Assembly: GCA_047639615.1 (NCBI GenBank)
Contig: JBLIOL010000127.1
Span: 1 to 13,835, forward strand
Length of the DNA stretch: 13,835 nucleotides
Direction: 5' to 3'
Source of the DNA: CAYWNK01 sp047639615
Lineage (GTDB): Bacteria > Planctomycetota > UBA1135 > GCA-002686595
Part shown: positions 6,538 to 13,367 of the stretch, one piece after another
Position numbering within the stretch: the first letter of the stretch is position 1
Layout: each line of letters opens with the position of its first letter
Notes under the pieces: generated by a model
What the model was told of the DNA's origin: nothing
Database searches by the model: none
The model's input: only the letters and a program-made list of their open reading frames with translations
Translations under genes and position numbers: made by a program

Positions 6538-7007
6538 CGGCGGCGGTTCATTTCGCGGTCCGCGTCGCGGCGATCGTCGCGTTCACGGACTACGGCGCGC
6601 TTGTCGTGCAGCTTCTTGCCCTTGCACAGGGCCACCTGGACCTTGACCTTGGAGCCCTGGAAATAGACCTCCAGGGGCACCATGGTGGTGCCCTTCTCAC
6701 GAGCGAGCTTGGCCCACTTGAGGATATCGGGCTTATGGGCCAGCAGCTTGCGCTCGCGCACCGGAGTGTGGTTTTGGCCGTGCCCGTAGGTGTACTCGGG
6801 GATGTGGGCCCGCATCAGCCAGAGCTGCTCGCCCATCACCCGCACGAAGGCCTCCTGCAGGGAGCACTGACCCCCACGCAGGCTCTTGACCTCGGTCCCC
6901 GTAAGCACAATGCCGCATTCCATCTCATCGAGAATATGGAACTCGTGCCGCGCCTTGCGGTTCTTGGCGATGGAGCGCCGCTCTTCAGCTTTCCCTTTCT
7001 TGACCAC
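6534..7007 (-). CDS. smpB: SsrA-binding protein SmpB
   Basis: This 157-residue protein carries the family signature almost throughout: NRKARHEFHI near residues 16-25, CGIVLTGTEVKSLRGGQ (31-47), HIPEYTYG, the R-E-R-K-L-L-A-H-K stretch and the GKKLHDKR end of the oligonucleotide-binding barrel, followed by a basic C-terminal tail (RERDDRRDADREMNRRR) that mimics the codon-anticodon region in the decoding centre. It delivers tmRNA to stalled ribosomes. The start is GTG at 7007; an in-frame stop lies only four codons upstream, so no longer form is possible. There is no Shine-Dalgarno sequence, and TAGACT lies 6 nt before the GTG, which suggests a leaderless mRNA. ssrA lies 292 nt downstream in the same direction. 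Confidence 0.97.
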   Translation of the reverse strand: MVKKGKAEERRSIAKNRKARHEFHILDEMECGIVLTGTEVKSLRGGQCSLQEAFVRVMGEQLWLMRAHIPEYTYGHGQNHTPVRERKLLAHKPDILKWAKLAREKGTTMVPLEVYFQGSKVKVQVALCKGKKLHDKRAVVRERDDRRDADREMNRRR

Positions 7008-7013
7008 GCGAGG

Positions 7014-7019
7014 AGTCTA
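7014..7019 (-). promoter_or_regulatory. Putative -10 element TAGACT of leaderless smpB
   Basis: Read on the minus strand, TAGACT is followed by 6 nt and the GTG start. It is identical to the hexamer before the serine hydrolase gene at 1073. An upstream TTG-type -35 is not seen at normal spacing. Confidence 0.5.
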
Positions 7020-7056
7020 CCCGGCGGGAGACTCCGCTTTGCCCTCCGGATGGGGT

Positions 7057-7085
7057 TTGGGGGCGGAACTTGTGGCTGCTAGGGT
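7057..7085 (+). promoter_or_regulatory. Putative tldD promoter
   Basis: TTGGGG (7057-7062) and TAGGGT (7080-7085) are 17 nt apart. Transcription would begin near 7092, leaving a leader of about 9 nt before the ATG at 7101. The smpB promoter region is on the other strand, so the two genes share a 93-bp divergent intergenic region. Confidence 0.4.
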
Positions 7086-7100
7086 CCAGGCAAGAACATC

Positions 7101-8507
7101 ATGACTACCGCACAAGATCCCACCGACATCCTGCAGGAGGCCCTCGGCAGTGCCGATGGCTTCGTGGAGCTTCGCTATCACAAGAAACGGACGCGCTCCG
7201 TGGCCGTGGAGAAGGGCCGCGTGGACCAGGCCAAAATCGGTGAGCACACCGGGGTCGGCGTGCGCGTACTAGTCGATGGCGCCATGGGCTTCGCCAGCAC
7301 GGATGTGCTCGAGGTGGCTGCCGTGCGTCGGGCCTTGGATCGCGCCAGAGTCGCGGCCAAGGCCGCGTCGAGTGCGCGTAAGGAGAAGCTGCTCCCGCCC
7401 CCGAGTACGGAGCTGGCACAGGGCCGGTTCGACGCTCCAGGCTATGAGGAGCTTGCAGGCCGACCGATCGAAGCTGGCTTGGACCTGGTGCTCGAGTTGG
7501 AAAAGGAAGCGACGGCTGCCTCCAGCAAAATCAGCAGTGCGGCCTGTGGCTACACGGAGATCTTCGAGGAGAAGGGCATCGTCACCAATGACGGGGCAAA
7601 AGCTTGGACGCGGCTGGTGCGCCCCGAGTTTCGCGTGAGCGCGGTCGCGCAGGCCGATGGCGAGATGCAGCGCGGTTCGCGTTCCGTGGGAGCCACGGGT
7701 GCTTGGGACTGTTTGTTCCGGCGCGCGACGGCTCAGTCCATGGCCGGCGAAGCAGCTCGCATGGCGGTCGACTTGCTCACGGCGGGTCACCCCAGCGGCG
7801 GGCGCACGAAGGTGCTGCTCTCCCCCAGCCTGGTCGGGCTACTGACCCATGAGGCGGTCGGGCATACGGTCGAGGCCGACTTCGTTTCCTCAGGAAGCGT
7901 GGCCGCTGGCAAACTCGGTAAGCGCGTGGCCTCGGAGCTCGTCACCCTGTGCGACTCAGGGATTTCGGAGCACAACCCCGGCGCGGGCGGGACCTTGATA
8001 GTCGACGACGAAGGCGTTCCTACCCAGCGCACGGTCGTGATCCGTAACGGCATCCTCGAGAGCTACCTCCACGACCGCTTCTCAGCAGCGCGCTACGGCG
8101 TGGCGCCCACGGGCAATGCGCGTGCCTGGGAGTTCGACGACGAGCCCTTGATCCGCATGCGCAATACCTACATCGAACCCGGCCAGCAGAGCTTCGACGA
8201 GCTGGTCGACGGCATGCAGGATGGGCTCATTTTGGACGGACCGCGCAACGGCCAAGCGGACTCCAACGGCGAATTCATGTTCGGCACCTTGTGCGCCTGG
8301 CCCGTGAAGAATGGCAAGCGTGGAGCCTTGCTGCGCGGGGCTAACCTCTCAGGCCTGGCATTCGATGTGCTGCGTTCCGTGGACGGCGTTGGTTCCGAAT
8401 TTGAATGGGACCTGGGCTCCGGCCACTGCGGCAAGGGACAGCCGGCCAAAGTCGATGCTGGTGGACCATGGTTGCGCTGTGAGGCGCTGGTCGGAGGGCG
8501 TGCTTAA
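7101..8507 (+). CDS. tldD: Metallopeptidase subunit TldD
   Basis: The 468-residue product is TldD of the TldD/PmbA (peptidase U62, modulator of gyrase) family. The metal-binding HExxxH motif is intact: His250-Glu251-A-V-G-His254 in LLTHEAVGHTVEAD. Downstream are the expected glycine-rich DEG-type turn (IVDDEGVPTQRT), the N-x-R-A-W-E-F...PLIRMRNTYIEPG stretch and a C-terminal GHCGKGQP. TldD forms a heteromeric protease with TldE, and the pair degrades small unfolded peptides that enter its cavity. In E. coli it matures microcin B17 and helps degrade the antitoxin CcdA. Here tldE follows directly with a one-base overlap (TAATG), so both are cotranscribed and translationally coupled. No RiPP precursor or toxin-antitoxin pair is seen nearby, so a general peptide-turnover role is more likely. 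Confidence 0.95.
   Translation: MTTAQDPTDILQEALGSADGFVELRYHKKRTRSVAVEKGRVDQAKIGEHTGVGVRVLVDGAMGFASTDVLEVAAVRRALDRARVAAKAASSARKEKLLPPPSTELAQGRFDAPGYEELAGRPIEAGLDLVLELEKEATAASSKISSAACGYTEIFEEKGIVTNDGAKAWTRLVRPEFRVSAVAQADGEMQRGSRSVGATGAWDCLFRRATAQSMAGEAARMAVDLLTAGHPSGGRTKVLLSPSLVGLLTHEAVGHTVEADFVSSGSVAAGKLGKRVASELVTLCDSGISEHNPGAGGTLIVDDEGVPTQRTVVIRNGILESYLHDRFSAARYGVAPTGNARAWEFDDEPLIRMRNTYIEPGQQSFDELVDGMQDGLILDGPRNGQADSNGEFMFGTLCAWPVKNGKRGALLRGANLSGLAFDVLRSVDGVGSEFEWDLGSGHCGKGQPAKVDAGGPWLRCEALVGGRA
8493..8497 (+). promoter_or_regulatory. Shine-Dalgarno site for tldE inside the end of tldD
   Basis: GGAGG lies 9 nt before the ATG at 8507 and within the last codons of tldD. It fixes the tldE start at the TAATG overlap rather than at the in-frame ATGs at 8522 or 8537, and supports coupled translation. 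Confidence 0.7.
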
Positions 8508-9904
8508 TGGCTGGCGAGACTATGGACGGAGTTGGCATGAGCCACACGGAGCGCGAAGCTCAATTGCTAGAGGCCGCCAAGCAACTGGTGGAAGCGGCCC
8601 AGGCCAAGGGCGCAGACCAGGCCGAGGCTTTTGCTAGCGGCGGCGAAATGACCCAAGTGGCGTTTGAGGACTCGGACCTTAAACAAGTGCAGATGGACGA
8701 GTTCTGCAGCGTCGGTTTGCGCGTAATCGTGGACGGTCGCCAGGGTTTCTGCAGCACCAATCAGTTGGGCGAAGCTTCCCTGCAGCAAGCCGCCGAGGAT
8801 GCGCTTGCTCTAGCGCGCATGGCTCCGCCGGATGCCTTCAATGGCCTGCCCCCCACCGTCGAACATGGACCTGCCCTCGACATGTTGAGTGCGGATCCGC
8901 TCGAACTGAGTCTCGATCAAACCGTTCAGTCGGGTATGGAGCTGATTGGGCGCGTGATGGCACGCGATGCGCGCCTCTCTCTCGACAAGGCCGACGTAAC
9001 CCTGAGTCGCGTCTCCCAGGGGCTGGTCAATAGTCTGGGTGCGGAACAAGCCGAGTCCGACGCCCAGGTCTCCGTCAGCGTCTTCGGCATGGCCGTGGAT
9101 GGCGACGACGTGGGCGGTTTCGACTACGCCTGCGAGCGCACTCGGCGTCAGGGGCAGCTGCAGCATTGCATCGAAGAGACCGTGCGAACCTTCGCCGATG
9201 GTGCCTTGGGCAATCTGGCCGCCGGCTCTGCCGAGAGCTATGAGGGTCCGGTACTGTTCGCTCCGTCGGCCTTTTTGAGCGCCTTTGTCAGCCCGCTACT
9301 TGCAGCCGCCAGCTCCATGGCGGTGCAGCGCGGACGCAGCGCCCTGGAGGGCAAGCTCGGTCAGCAGGTGACAAACGATGTGCTCACTATTTTGGACGAC
9401 CCGCACAACCTTGAGCTAGCCGGAGCCGGCAGCTTCGATCGCGAGGGCCAGCCCACCAGGCGCTTCGAGCTACTCAAGGCGGGCGTTCTGCAGGGGCTCT
9501 TCTACAACGGGTACTCGGCCCAGGTGGACGGCGTGGTCTCCACCGGTCATGCCCGCGGTGGCGCCCGGGGCGTGCCTGGCCTCGGCCCGCACGCGGTGCA
9601 CGTGCTGGGCGGTTCAGGCGGCAGCTCCGAGGAGCTCACCCGAACCCTGGGCAAGGGCCTTTTGGTGCAGCGCTTCAGCGGCTCCGTGGACCCCGCCTCG
9701 GGCGACTTCTCCGGCGTAGCCAAGTCCGCCCGCTGGGTGGAGAACGGCCAAGTGGTGCGCTCGGTCAAGGAGACCCTGATCGCCGGCAACGCCTTTGAGC
9801 TGCTCCGCGGTCAGCTCAGCCTCAGCTCTACGCCTGAGTCCCTCATGGGCGTCAGCCTGGCGCCCTGGGCCCTGGTGGACGGACTCTCGGTGACCGCAGG
9901 CTGA
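8507..9904 (+). CDS. tldE: TldE/PmbA subunit of the TldD/TldE peptidase
   Basis: This 465-residue protein is homologous to TldD but lacks the HExxxH motif, as expected of the non-catalytic partner. Family landmarks are the N-terminal EAFASGGEMTQVAFEDSDLK and VGLRVIVDGRQGF region, and the C-terminal half with FELLKAGVLQGLFYNGYSA, STGHARGG and the late SGDFSGVAKSARWVENG, which is the TldE hallmark (SG.FS..a.G..iENGe). With TldD it forms the closed peptidase particle. The ATG overlaps the tldD stop by one base and has a good GGAGG. The STGHARGG sequence is a slight variant of the usual STGNA.R. The gene ends 73 nt before tRNA-Leu, with no clear terminator between. Confidence 0.94.
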   Translation: MAGETMDGVGMSHTEREAQLLEAAKQLVEAAQAKGADQAEAFASGGEMTQVAFEDSDLKQVQMDEFCSVGLRVIVDGRQGFCSTNQLGEASLQQAAEDALALARMAPPDAFNGLPPTVEHGPALDMLSADPLELSLDQTVQSGMELIGRVMARDARLSLDKADVTLSRVSQGLVNSLGAEQAESDAQVSVSVFGMAVDGDDVGGFDYACERTRRQGQLQHCIEETVRTFADGALGNLAAGSAESYEGPVLFAPSAFLSAFVSPLLAAASSMAVQRGRSALEGKLGQQVTNDVLTILDDPHNLELAGAGSFDREGQPTRRFELLKAGVLQGLFYNGYSAQVDGVVSTGHARGGARGVPGLGPHAVHVLGGSGGSSEELTRTLGKGLLVQRFSGSVDPASGDFSGVAKSARWVENGQVVRSVKETLIAGNAFELLRGQLSLSSTPESLMGVSLAPWALVDGLSVTAG

Positions 9905-9932
9905 GGGTTGCCGAAGATCCTGGGCCTTGTGC

Positions 9933-9959
9933 TTGAAACCCTTGCCCCGTGCCCATAAC
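9933..9959 (+). promoter_or_regulatory. Possible tRNA-Leu promoter
   Basis: TTGAAA (9933-9938) and CATAAC (9954-9959) precede tRNA-Leu, but the 15-nt spacer is shorter than optimal. The start would fall about 10 nt before the mature tRNA. Read-through from tldE is the alternative. Confidence 0.35.
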
Positions 9960-9977
9960 CTCCCGCCTCGACATCCA

Positions 9978-10064
9978 GCCCGGGTGGCGGAATTGGTAGA
10001 CGCGCATGGTTCAGGTCCATGTTCCCGCAAGGGAGTGGGGGTTCGACTCCCCCCTCGGGCACCA
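9978..10064 (+). tRNA. tRNA-Leu (anticodon CAG)
   Basis: The 87-nt gene begins GCCCGGGTGGCGGAATTGG and ends with encoded CCA at 10062-10064. The acceptor GCCCGGG pairs with CTCGGGC (one G-U). The anticodon stem CATGG/CCATG closes a 7-nt loop with CAG at 10012-10014, which decodes CUG. The long variable arm (TTCCCGCAAGGGA) is typical of class II tRNA-Leu, and the T arm GGGGG-TTCGACT-CCCCC is perfect. Confidence 0.98.
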
Positions 10065-10068
10065 TTCA

Positions 10069-10102
10069 CTGCGGGAGCCCTTTCGGCTCCCGCAGAGTTT
10101 TT
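10069..10102 (+). terminator. Intrinsic terminator after tRNA-Leu
   Basis: CTGCGGGAGCC (10069-10079) pairs perfectly with GGCTCCCGCAG (10085-10095) around a 5-nt loop and is followed by AGTTTTT. This is a textbook Rho-independent terminator and the strongest in the window. Confidence 0.93.
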
Positions 10103-10144
10103 CACTGACTCCATCAGAGAGCGAAGTCCTACAGGGGCCCAGCC

Positions 10145-10348
10145 ATGACAGAGAGCGAGCAGCAAGCGCCCAAAGAGGGCCAGCAGCGAGAGGGCCAGCT
10201 TGGGCCCGAGCCGACCCTGATGGAGCTGGTTCTGGCCAATTTTCGAGTTCTGGCCGGTGTGGCCTTCCTCGCAGCGCTGGCCTTTGGCGTCTGGTACGGG
10301 CTCGCCCTGCTCTTCCCGGAGCTGTCCTGGCTGCAGATCAGCGAGTAG
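10145..10348 (+). CDS. Small single-pass membrane protein of unknown function (67 aa)
   Basis: The frame encodes a charged, Gln/Glu-rich N-terminus (residues 1-24), then one strongly hydrophobic segment (about 30-57, ANFRVLAGVAFLAALAFGVW and on) and a short tail ending in QISE. The layout fits a tail-anchored or single-pass inner-membrane protein. It starts just after the tRNA-Leu terminator and ends 6 nt before the convergent rsmG stop, so it fills its gap neatly, which supports a real gene. There is no strong Shine-Dalgarno sequence; TACAGG about 9 nt before the ATG might be a -10. I recognise no family. The size recalls SecE-like or small assembly proteins, but no specific motif supports that. 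Confidence 0.55.
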   Translation: MTESEQQAPKEGQQREGQLGPEPTLMELVLANFRVLAGVAFLAALAFGVWYGLALLFPELSWLQISE

Positions 10349-10354
10349 AGCGGT

Positions 10355-11317
10355 CTACATGCCCGCGCCACCGGGGGCGCGGTATACGAGCACGGCTCGG
10401 CTGCCCATCTCGTCGGGCAGCTCGTGCTCCCAGACCGTGTCGAGCTTGAAGCCCAGACGCTCGGCCTCACGCTCAGCGGCGCGCACCTCACGGGACCAAG
10501 AGTTGCCCTTGAGCATCACGTAGTCCTTGAGGGAGTGTCGCACCTTACGCAAGGTGCGAATGTTCTCGCGTACGGAGCTAACGGCGCGCACCAGCACCAC
10601 GTCGAAGCGCTTGCCGGCCAAGTAGTCCTCAGCTCGCTCAGCCGCGACGGTCACGTTGCGCAGCCCCAGAAGGTCCACGCACTCCTGCAGGTAGGCGGCC
10701 TTGATTCGGTTGCCCTCGCAGAGCACCAAGGAGCACATGGGCTCGAACATGGCGATGGGCAGGCCTGGGAAGCCGCCGCCGGACCCCAGGTCCAGCATGC
10801 GGCGCGCCACCAGGGGCACCAACTGGGAGATGCGCCAGCACTCGAGGTAGTACTTGGCCGCTAGCTCCTTGGGATCGAGGATCGTCGTCAGGTTCATCTC
10901 GCGGTTCTTCTTGAGCATGAACAGGGCATGCTTCGTGAACTGCGCGATCAACTCCGGAGTGACGTCCTTTTCTTCTTCGAAAGCCCATTCGAGGGCCTTC
11001 TGCATGACCTTGGCCGTGGGCACCGGGGTGTCCGGGTGCAGGATTTCCGCGTCCTCGGCGTCCTTGTCCTTCTTCTTGGCGGGCTTGGGAGCGTCGCTGT
11101 CAGCGCCTTCCTCCGAGCTCTCGCCCTCCTCACCTTCCTCATCCTCATCCTCGTCCTCTTCGCCCTCGTCCACATCCTCGAGGTCTAACTCGATATCAGC
11201 GGCCAACACCTCCGGATCGATCTCGGGATCGGGCTCAGGGGCCCCGCTAGGGTGCGCCTGGGGCAGTTCCTCCTCCCCCTCGAAATCTTCTTCTGGATCC
11301 TGGTTCGGAAGCGACAT
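10355..11317 (-). CDS. rsmG: 16S rRNA (guanine-N7) methyltransferase RsmG with acidic N-terminal extension
   Basis: The C-terminal ~230 residues are a clear RsmG (GidB): ELIAQFTKHALFML then NREMNLTTI (138-146), SAM-binding motif I LDLGSGGGFPGLPIA (175-189), the acidic SAM ribose contact LCEGNRIKAAYL (199-210), and VRAVSSV (243-249). It methylates N7 of G527 (E. coli numbering) in 16S rRNA. I start at ATG 11317, because the frame continues upstream only into tRNA-Trp. This gives 320 residues against about 210 in E. coli. The excess is a low-complexity region (8-92) very rich in Glu and Asp, then a KKKDKD patch. The gene lies 51 nt downstream of tRNA-Trp on the same strand, probably in one transcript. 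Its stop converges on the small membrane-protein gene. Confidence 0.93.
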   Translation of the reverse strand: MSLPNQDPEEDFEGEEELPQAHPSGAPEPDPEIDPEVLAADIELDLEDVDEGEEDEDEDEEGEEGESSEEGADSDAPKPAKKKDKDAEDAEILHPDTPVPTAKVMQKALEWAFEEEKDVTPELIAQFTKHALFMLKKNREMNLTTILDPKELAAKYYLECWRISQLVPLVARRMLDLGSGGGFPGLPIAMFEPMCSLVLCEGNRIKAAYLQECVDLLGLRNVTVAAERAEDYLAGKRFDVVLVRAVSSVRENIRTLRKVRHSLKDYVMLKGNSWSREVRAAEREAERLGFKLDTVWEHELPDEMGSRAVLVYRAPGGAGM

Positions 11318-11368
11318 CAAGGTTCTTGCCGGTGTCGGGGGTGCGAGCGAGGACGCACCAAGGGAAAG

Positions 11369-11445
11369 TGGCAGGGCTGGACGGATTCGAACCGCCATCC
11401 TACTGATTTGGAATCAGCCGCTCTACCAATTGGAGCTACAGCCCT
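11369..11445 (-). tRNA. tRNA-Trp (anticodon CCA)
   Basis: On the minus strand the gene runs AGGGCTGTAGCTCCAATTGG to CAGCCCT-G-CCA with the CCA encoded (11371-11369), 77 nt in all. The acceptor AGGGCTG/CAGCCCT is perfect. The anticodon loop TTCCAAA shows CCA at 11411-11409, and the T arm carries GGTTCGAATCC. The discriminator base is G, as usual for bacterial tRNA-Trp. Confidence 0.98.
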
Positions 11446-11456
11446 TGCTGGGCGGA

Positions 11457-11486
11457 AGAGTACGCGCCTAGGGGGGCCCGCGACAA
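11457..11486 (-). promoter_or_regulatory. Putative promoter of tRNA-Trp and rsmG
   Basis: On the minus strand TTGTCG (11486-11481) and TACTCT (11462-11457) are 18 nt apart. Initiation near 11450 would fall about 5 nt before the mature tRNA. Confidence 0.55.
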
Positions 11487-11542
11487 CGCTTTCCAGGGAC
11501 GAATTCTCTGGGACTGCCTGGAATGCTCGGCTGAGGTCGCTT

Positions 11543-11572
11543 TTGGTGAGGCCAGGCAAGGTCCGATACAGT
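11543..11572 (+). promoter_or_regulatory. Putative pcnB promoter
   Basis: TTGGTG (11543-11548) and TACAGT (11567-11572) are 18 nt apart, divergent from the tRNA-Trp promoter. The leader to the ATG at 11624 would be about 45 nt and shows no evident Shine-Dalgarno sequence. The stretch 11446-11623 otherwise holds only these two promoters. Confidence 0.45.
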
Positions 11573-11623
11573 CTGCTATTGGCGCGAGCCTCCCACCCTG
11601 GGGCCGCCCATCTCCCCCACCGC

Positions 11624-12982
11624 ATGACCCGACACCGAAAGAGGGACGATTCCCGTTCCGACTCCCGAGCCGACAGCAGCCCTCGGCGCAAGCCCAAGCG
11701 AGAGGCCCCGGAAGCTATCTACGTGCCCGCCGACGAGATCGATCACAATGCCCTAGATCGAGACGCTCGCCGTGTAGTGATGCGCCTGCAGAACGAAGGC
11801 TACGAGGCCTACTTCGTTGGCGGCTGTGTGCGCGACCTGATGATCGGCCGCGTGCCCAAGGACTTCGACGTGGCCACCAGCGCGCGGCCGCGGGAAGTCA
11901 GTCGGCTCTTTGGCAATGGCCGCATCATCGGCCGGCGCTTCAAGCTCGTGCACATCCGCTACGGAAACAAGATCATCGAGACCGCCACCTTCCGGGCCGA
12001 GCCCCGGGACCAGGGCGAGAAGGAAGACCTGTTGATCCGCGAGGACAACGAATTCGGAACGGCTGGCGAGGACGCGCGCCGGCGCGACTTCACAGTCAAC
12101 GGTCTGTTTTTGGATCCCGCGACCGATGAGATCATCGACTACGTAGACGGGCTCTACGATTTGGACAAGCGTATCCTGCGCACCATCGGCGACCCCTATG
12201 TGCGCCTGGCGGAGGACCCCGTGCGAATCATGCGCGCGATCAAGTTCGCCACGCGCCTGGATTTCCACATCCATCAGGACACCTGGGATGCCATGTGCGA
12301 GCAGGCCGAGCAGCTGGAGCGTTCCGCTCCACCGCGCGTGCTCGAGGAGATCTTGCGCCTGGTGCGCTCAGGATCCGCCCTTGGCGCCTTCCGCATGATG
12401 CGTGACTGTGGTGTTCTGACTGTCCTGCTGCCTCAGCTGGCCGAGTTCCTGGGGCCGCGCCCCACCAAGGATCCCAAGGTTAAGGATCGCGCCGGTTCCT
12501 TCTGGGCCCTGCTCGAAGCACTCGACAGTCGCGTCCATCAGGGCTGGCAGCCGACCACCGCAGTGTGCATCGCGCTCATGTTCGTGCTCGTGGTCGAGGA
12601 CCTGGCCGAGCGCGACGACATCGACGTGGACGAGGCCGCTTGGGAAATCCTCGAGCCCCTAGCTAGTCATACGCGTCTCTCCCGTCGCGACTTCAGCCGT
12701 GCCCGGCGCATCATCACCCTGCTACCCCAGTTCACCCAGGGCCCCAGCAAACGCTTCTCGCCGCTGCTCTTCGCGCGCAGCGAAGACTTCCCGGAAGCGC
12801 TCGATCTCTTCGGTCTACGCGCCCACGCGCGCGGCAAGGGCTGGGATATCTACGAGGGCTGGGTCGCTCGTTCCGCCCGCGCTCGGGGTGCTGAGGATGA
12901 TGAGCTCGATGAAGAACGCCGCCGAACCCGCACCCGCAAGCGCAGGCGGCGGCGCCGCCGCTCGCCCGGCGATAAGGGCTGA
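11624..12982 (+). CDS. pcnB: Poly(A) polymerase / tRNA nucleotidyltransferase family protein, PcnB type
   Basis: This 452-residue class II nucleotidyltransferase has FVGGCVRD (64-71), catalytic carboxylates Asp80 and Asp82 in PKDFDVATSARP, and IETATFR (118-124). The stretch LFGNGRIIGRRFKLVHI closely matches the PcnB signature (I-x-GRRF near the catalytic Asp pair) that distinguishes bacterial poly(A) polymerases from CCA-adding enzymes; RRRDFTVNGLFLD and the EDPVRIMRAIKFATRL helix follow. PcnB adds 3' poly(A) tails that promote RNA decay. Since this genome encodes CCA in both visible tRNAs, a non-CCA role is plausible. The frame is open far upstream, but it crosses tRNA-Trp, so the ATG at 11624 is preferred. 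A basic N-terminus (1-30) and a very Arg-rich C-terminus (432-447) probably bind RNA. Distinguishing PAP from CCA activity by sequence alone is not absolute. Confidence 0.9.
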   Translation: MTRHRKRDDSRSDSRADSSPRRKPKREAPEAIYVPADEIDHNALDRDARRVVMRLQNEGYEAYFVGGCVRDLMIGRVPKDFDVATSARPREVSRLFGNGRIIGRRFKLVHIRYGNKIIETATFRAEPRDQGEKEDLLIREDNEFGTAGEDARRRDFTVNGLFLDPATDEIIDYVDGLYDLDKRILRTIGDPYVRLAEDPVRIMRAIKFATRLDFHIHQDTWDAMCEQAEQLERSAPPRVLEEILRLVRSGSALGAFRMMRDCGVLTVLLPQLAEFLGPRPTKDPKVKDRAGSFWALLEALDSRVHQGWQPTTAVCIALMFVLVVEDLAERDDIDVDEAAWEILEPLASHTRLSRRDFSRARRIITLLPQFTQGPSKRFSPLLFARSEDFPEALDLFGLRAHARGKGWDIYEGWVARSARARGAEDDELDEERRRTRTRKRRRRRRRSPGDKG

Positions 12983-13005
12983 GAGCGCCCTACGCTCCGA
13001 CTAAG

Positions 13006-13050
13006 GCCGACGCGTCTGTTCCAAAGGTGGACCGGCGCGTCGGCTGCGTT
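13006..13050 (+). terminator. Hairpin after pcnB, possible terminator or first stem of an RNA
   Basis: GCCGACGCG (13006-13014) pairs perfectly with CGCGTCGGC (13036-13044). The 21-nt interior contains TCCA/TGGA, which can extend the stem. TGCGTTTT follows. It starts 24 nt after the pcnB stop. Confidence 0.45.
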
Positions 13051-13055
13051 TTGGC

Positions 13056-13253
13056 GCCGCACAGCAGGCTTGAGGCAGGTACGTTTGTCCTGTGCGGCAT
13101 GAGGAATCGTGCGCTGGCTTCGCAGGCCCCCACCCCTCCCTTTGCGAATGGGACCGGTCTTGCGGTGACCCCCCATACGCCGGGGCCAGGCGAAACAGTG
13201 CGTCCTTAAAACGGCGATTCCTCACTACGGCGACGCTCCCCTCAGCGTTGCCG
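13056..13253 (+). ncRNA. Candidate structured non-coding RNA downstream of pcnB
   Basis: No credible protein frame covers 12983-13367, yet the stretch is densely self-complementary. First hairpin: GCCGCACAG (13056-13064) with CTGTGCGGC (13090-13098). Directly next is a nested rod of 28 bp: TGAGGAATCG (13100-13109) with CGATTCCTCA (13215-13224), TGCGCTG (13110-13116) with CAGTGCG (13196-13202), TTCGC (13119-13123) with GCGAA (13190-13194), and GGCCCC (13125-13130) with GGGGCC (13182-13187). The top carries small hairpins at 13137-13153 and 13156-13170. A 12-nt one-sided bulge, TCCTTAAAACGG (13203-13214), is the only A-rich part. A third hairpin pairs CGGCGACGCT (13228-13237) with AGCGTTGCCG (13244-13253). 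A terminator at 13293 sets the direction as plus. CCTTAAAAC also occurs in E. coli 6S RNA as I remember it, but the rest does not match, so I leave the class open. Confidence 0.45.
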
Positions 13254-13292
13254 GAGGCCGGCCAGAGTTCCTCTCGCCAGCCTCATGTGCCT

Positions 13293-13330
13293 GGGGCGGT
13301 CCTTCGCGGGACCGCCCCCCTTTCTATTCC
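13293..13330 (+). terminator. Strong GC-rich terminator ending the pcnB/ncRNA region
   Basis: GGGGCGGTCC (13293-13302) pairs perfectly with GGACCGCCCC (13309-13318) around a 6-nt loop (TTCGCG). CCTTTCTATT follows, a T-rich though interrupted tail. It separates the upstream transcript from the last gene. Confidence 0.75.
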
Positions 13331-13355
13331 TGGCCGCGAAATGCCTGGCGCTTGT

Positions 13356-13361
13356 CATACT
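13356..13361 (+). promoter_or_regulatory. Possible -10 element CATACT before the last gene
   Basis: CATACT lies 6 nt before the ATG at 13368, preceded by TG one base further upstream as in extended -10 promoters. The spacing again suggests a leaderless or almost leaderless message. No -35 is evident. Confidence 0.3.
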
Positions 13362-13367
13362 GTCGCC

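Noticed and set aside
7101..9904. tldD-tldE as part of a RiPP (microcin-like) cluster
   Set aside because: No cyclase, dehydrogenase, export gene or precursor peptide is present; the neighbours are housekeeping genes.
9614..10165. Antisense frame covering the tldE end and tRNA-Leu
   Set aside because: It runs through a perfect tRNA and a terminator, so it is a shadow.
9978..10348. tRNA-Leu as an integration site for a genomic island
   Set aside because: No integrase, no repeat of the tRNA 3' end elsewhere in the window, and ordinary genes continue after it.
11252..11623. Upstream extension of pcnB
   Set aside because: The frame would cross tRNA-Trp and the start of rsmG; it is open only by chance in GC-rich DNA.
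13056..13253. Identification as RNase P RNA or SRP RNA
   Set aside because: The conserved core strings of these RNAs that I know are absent. Only a nine-base resemblance to 6S RNA was found, which is too little for a name.
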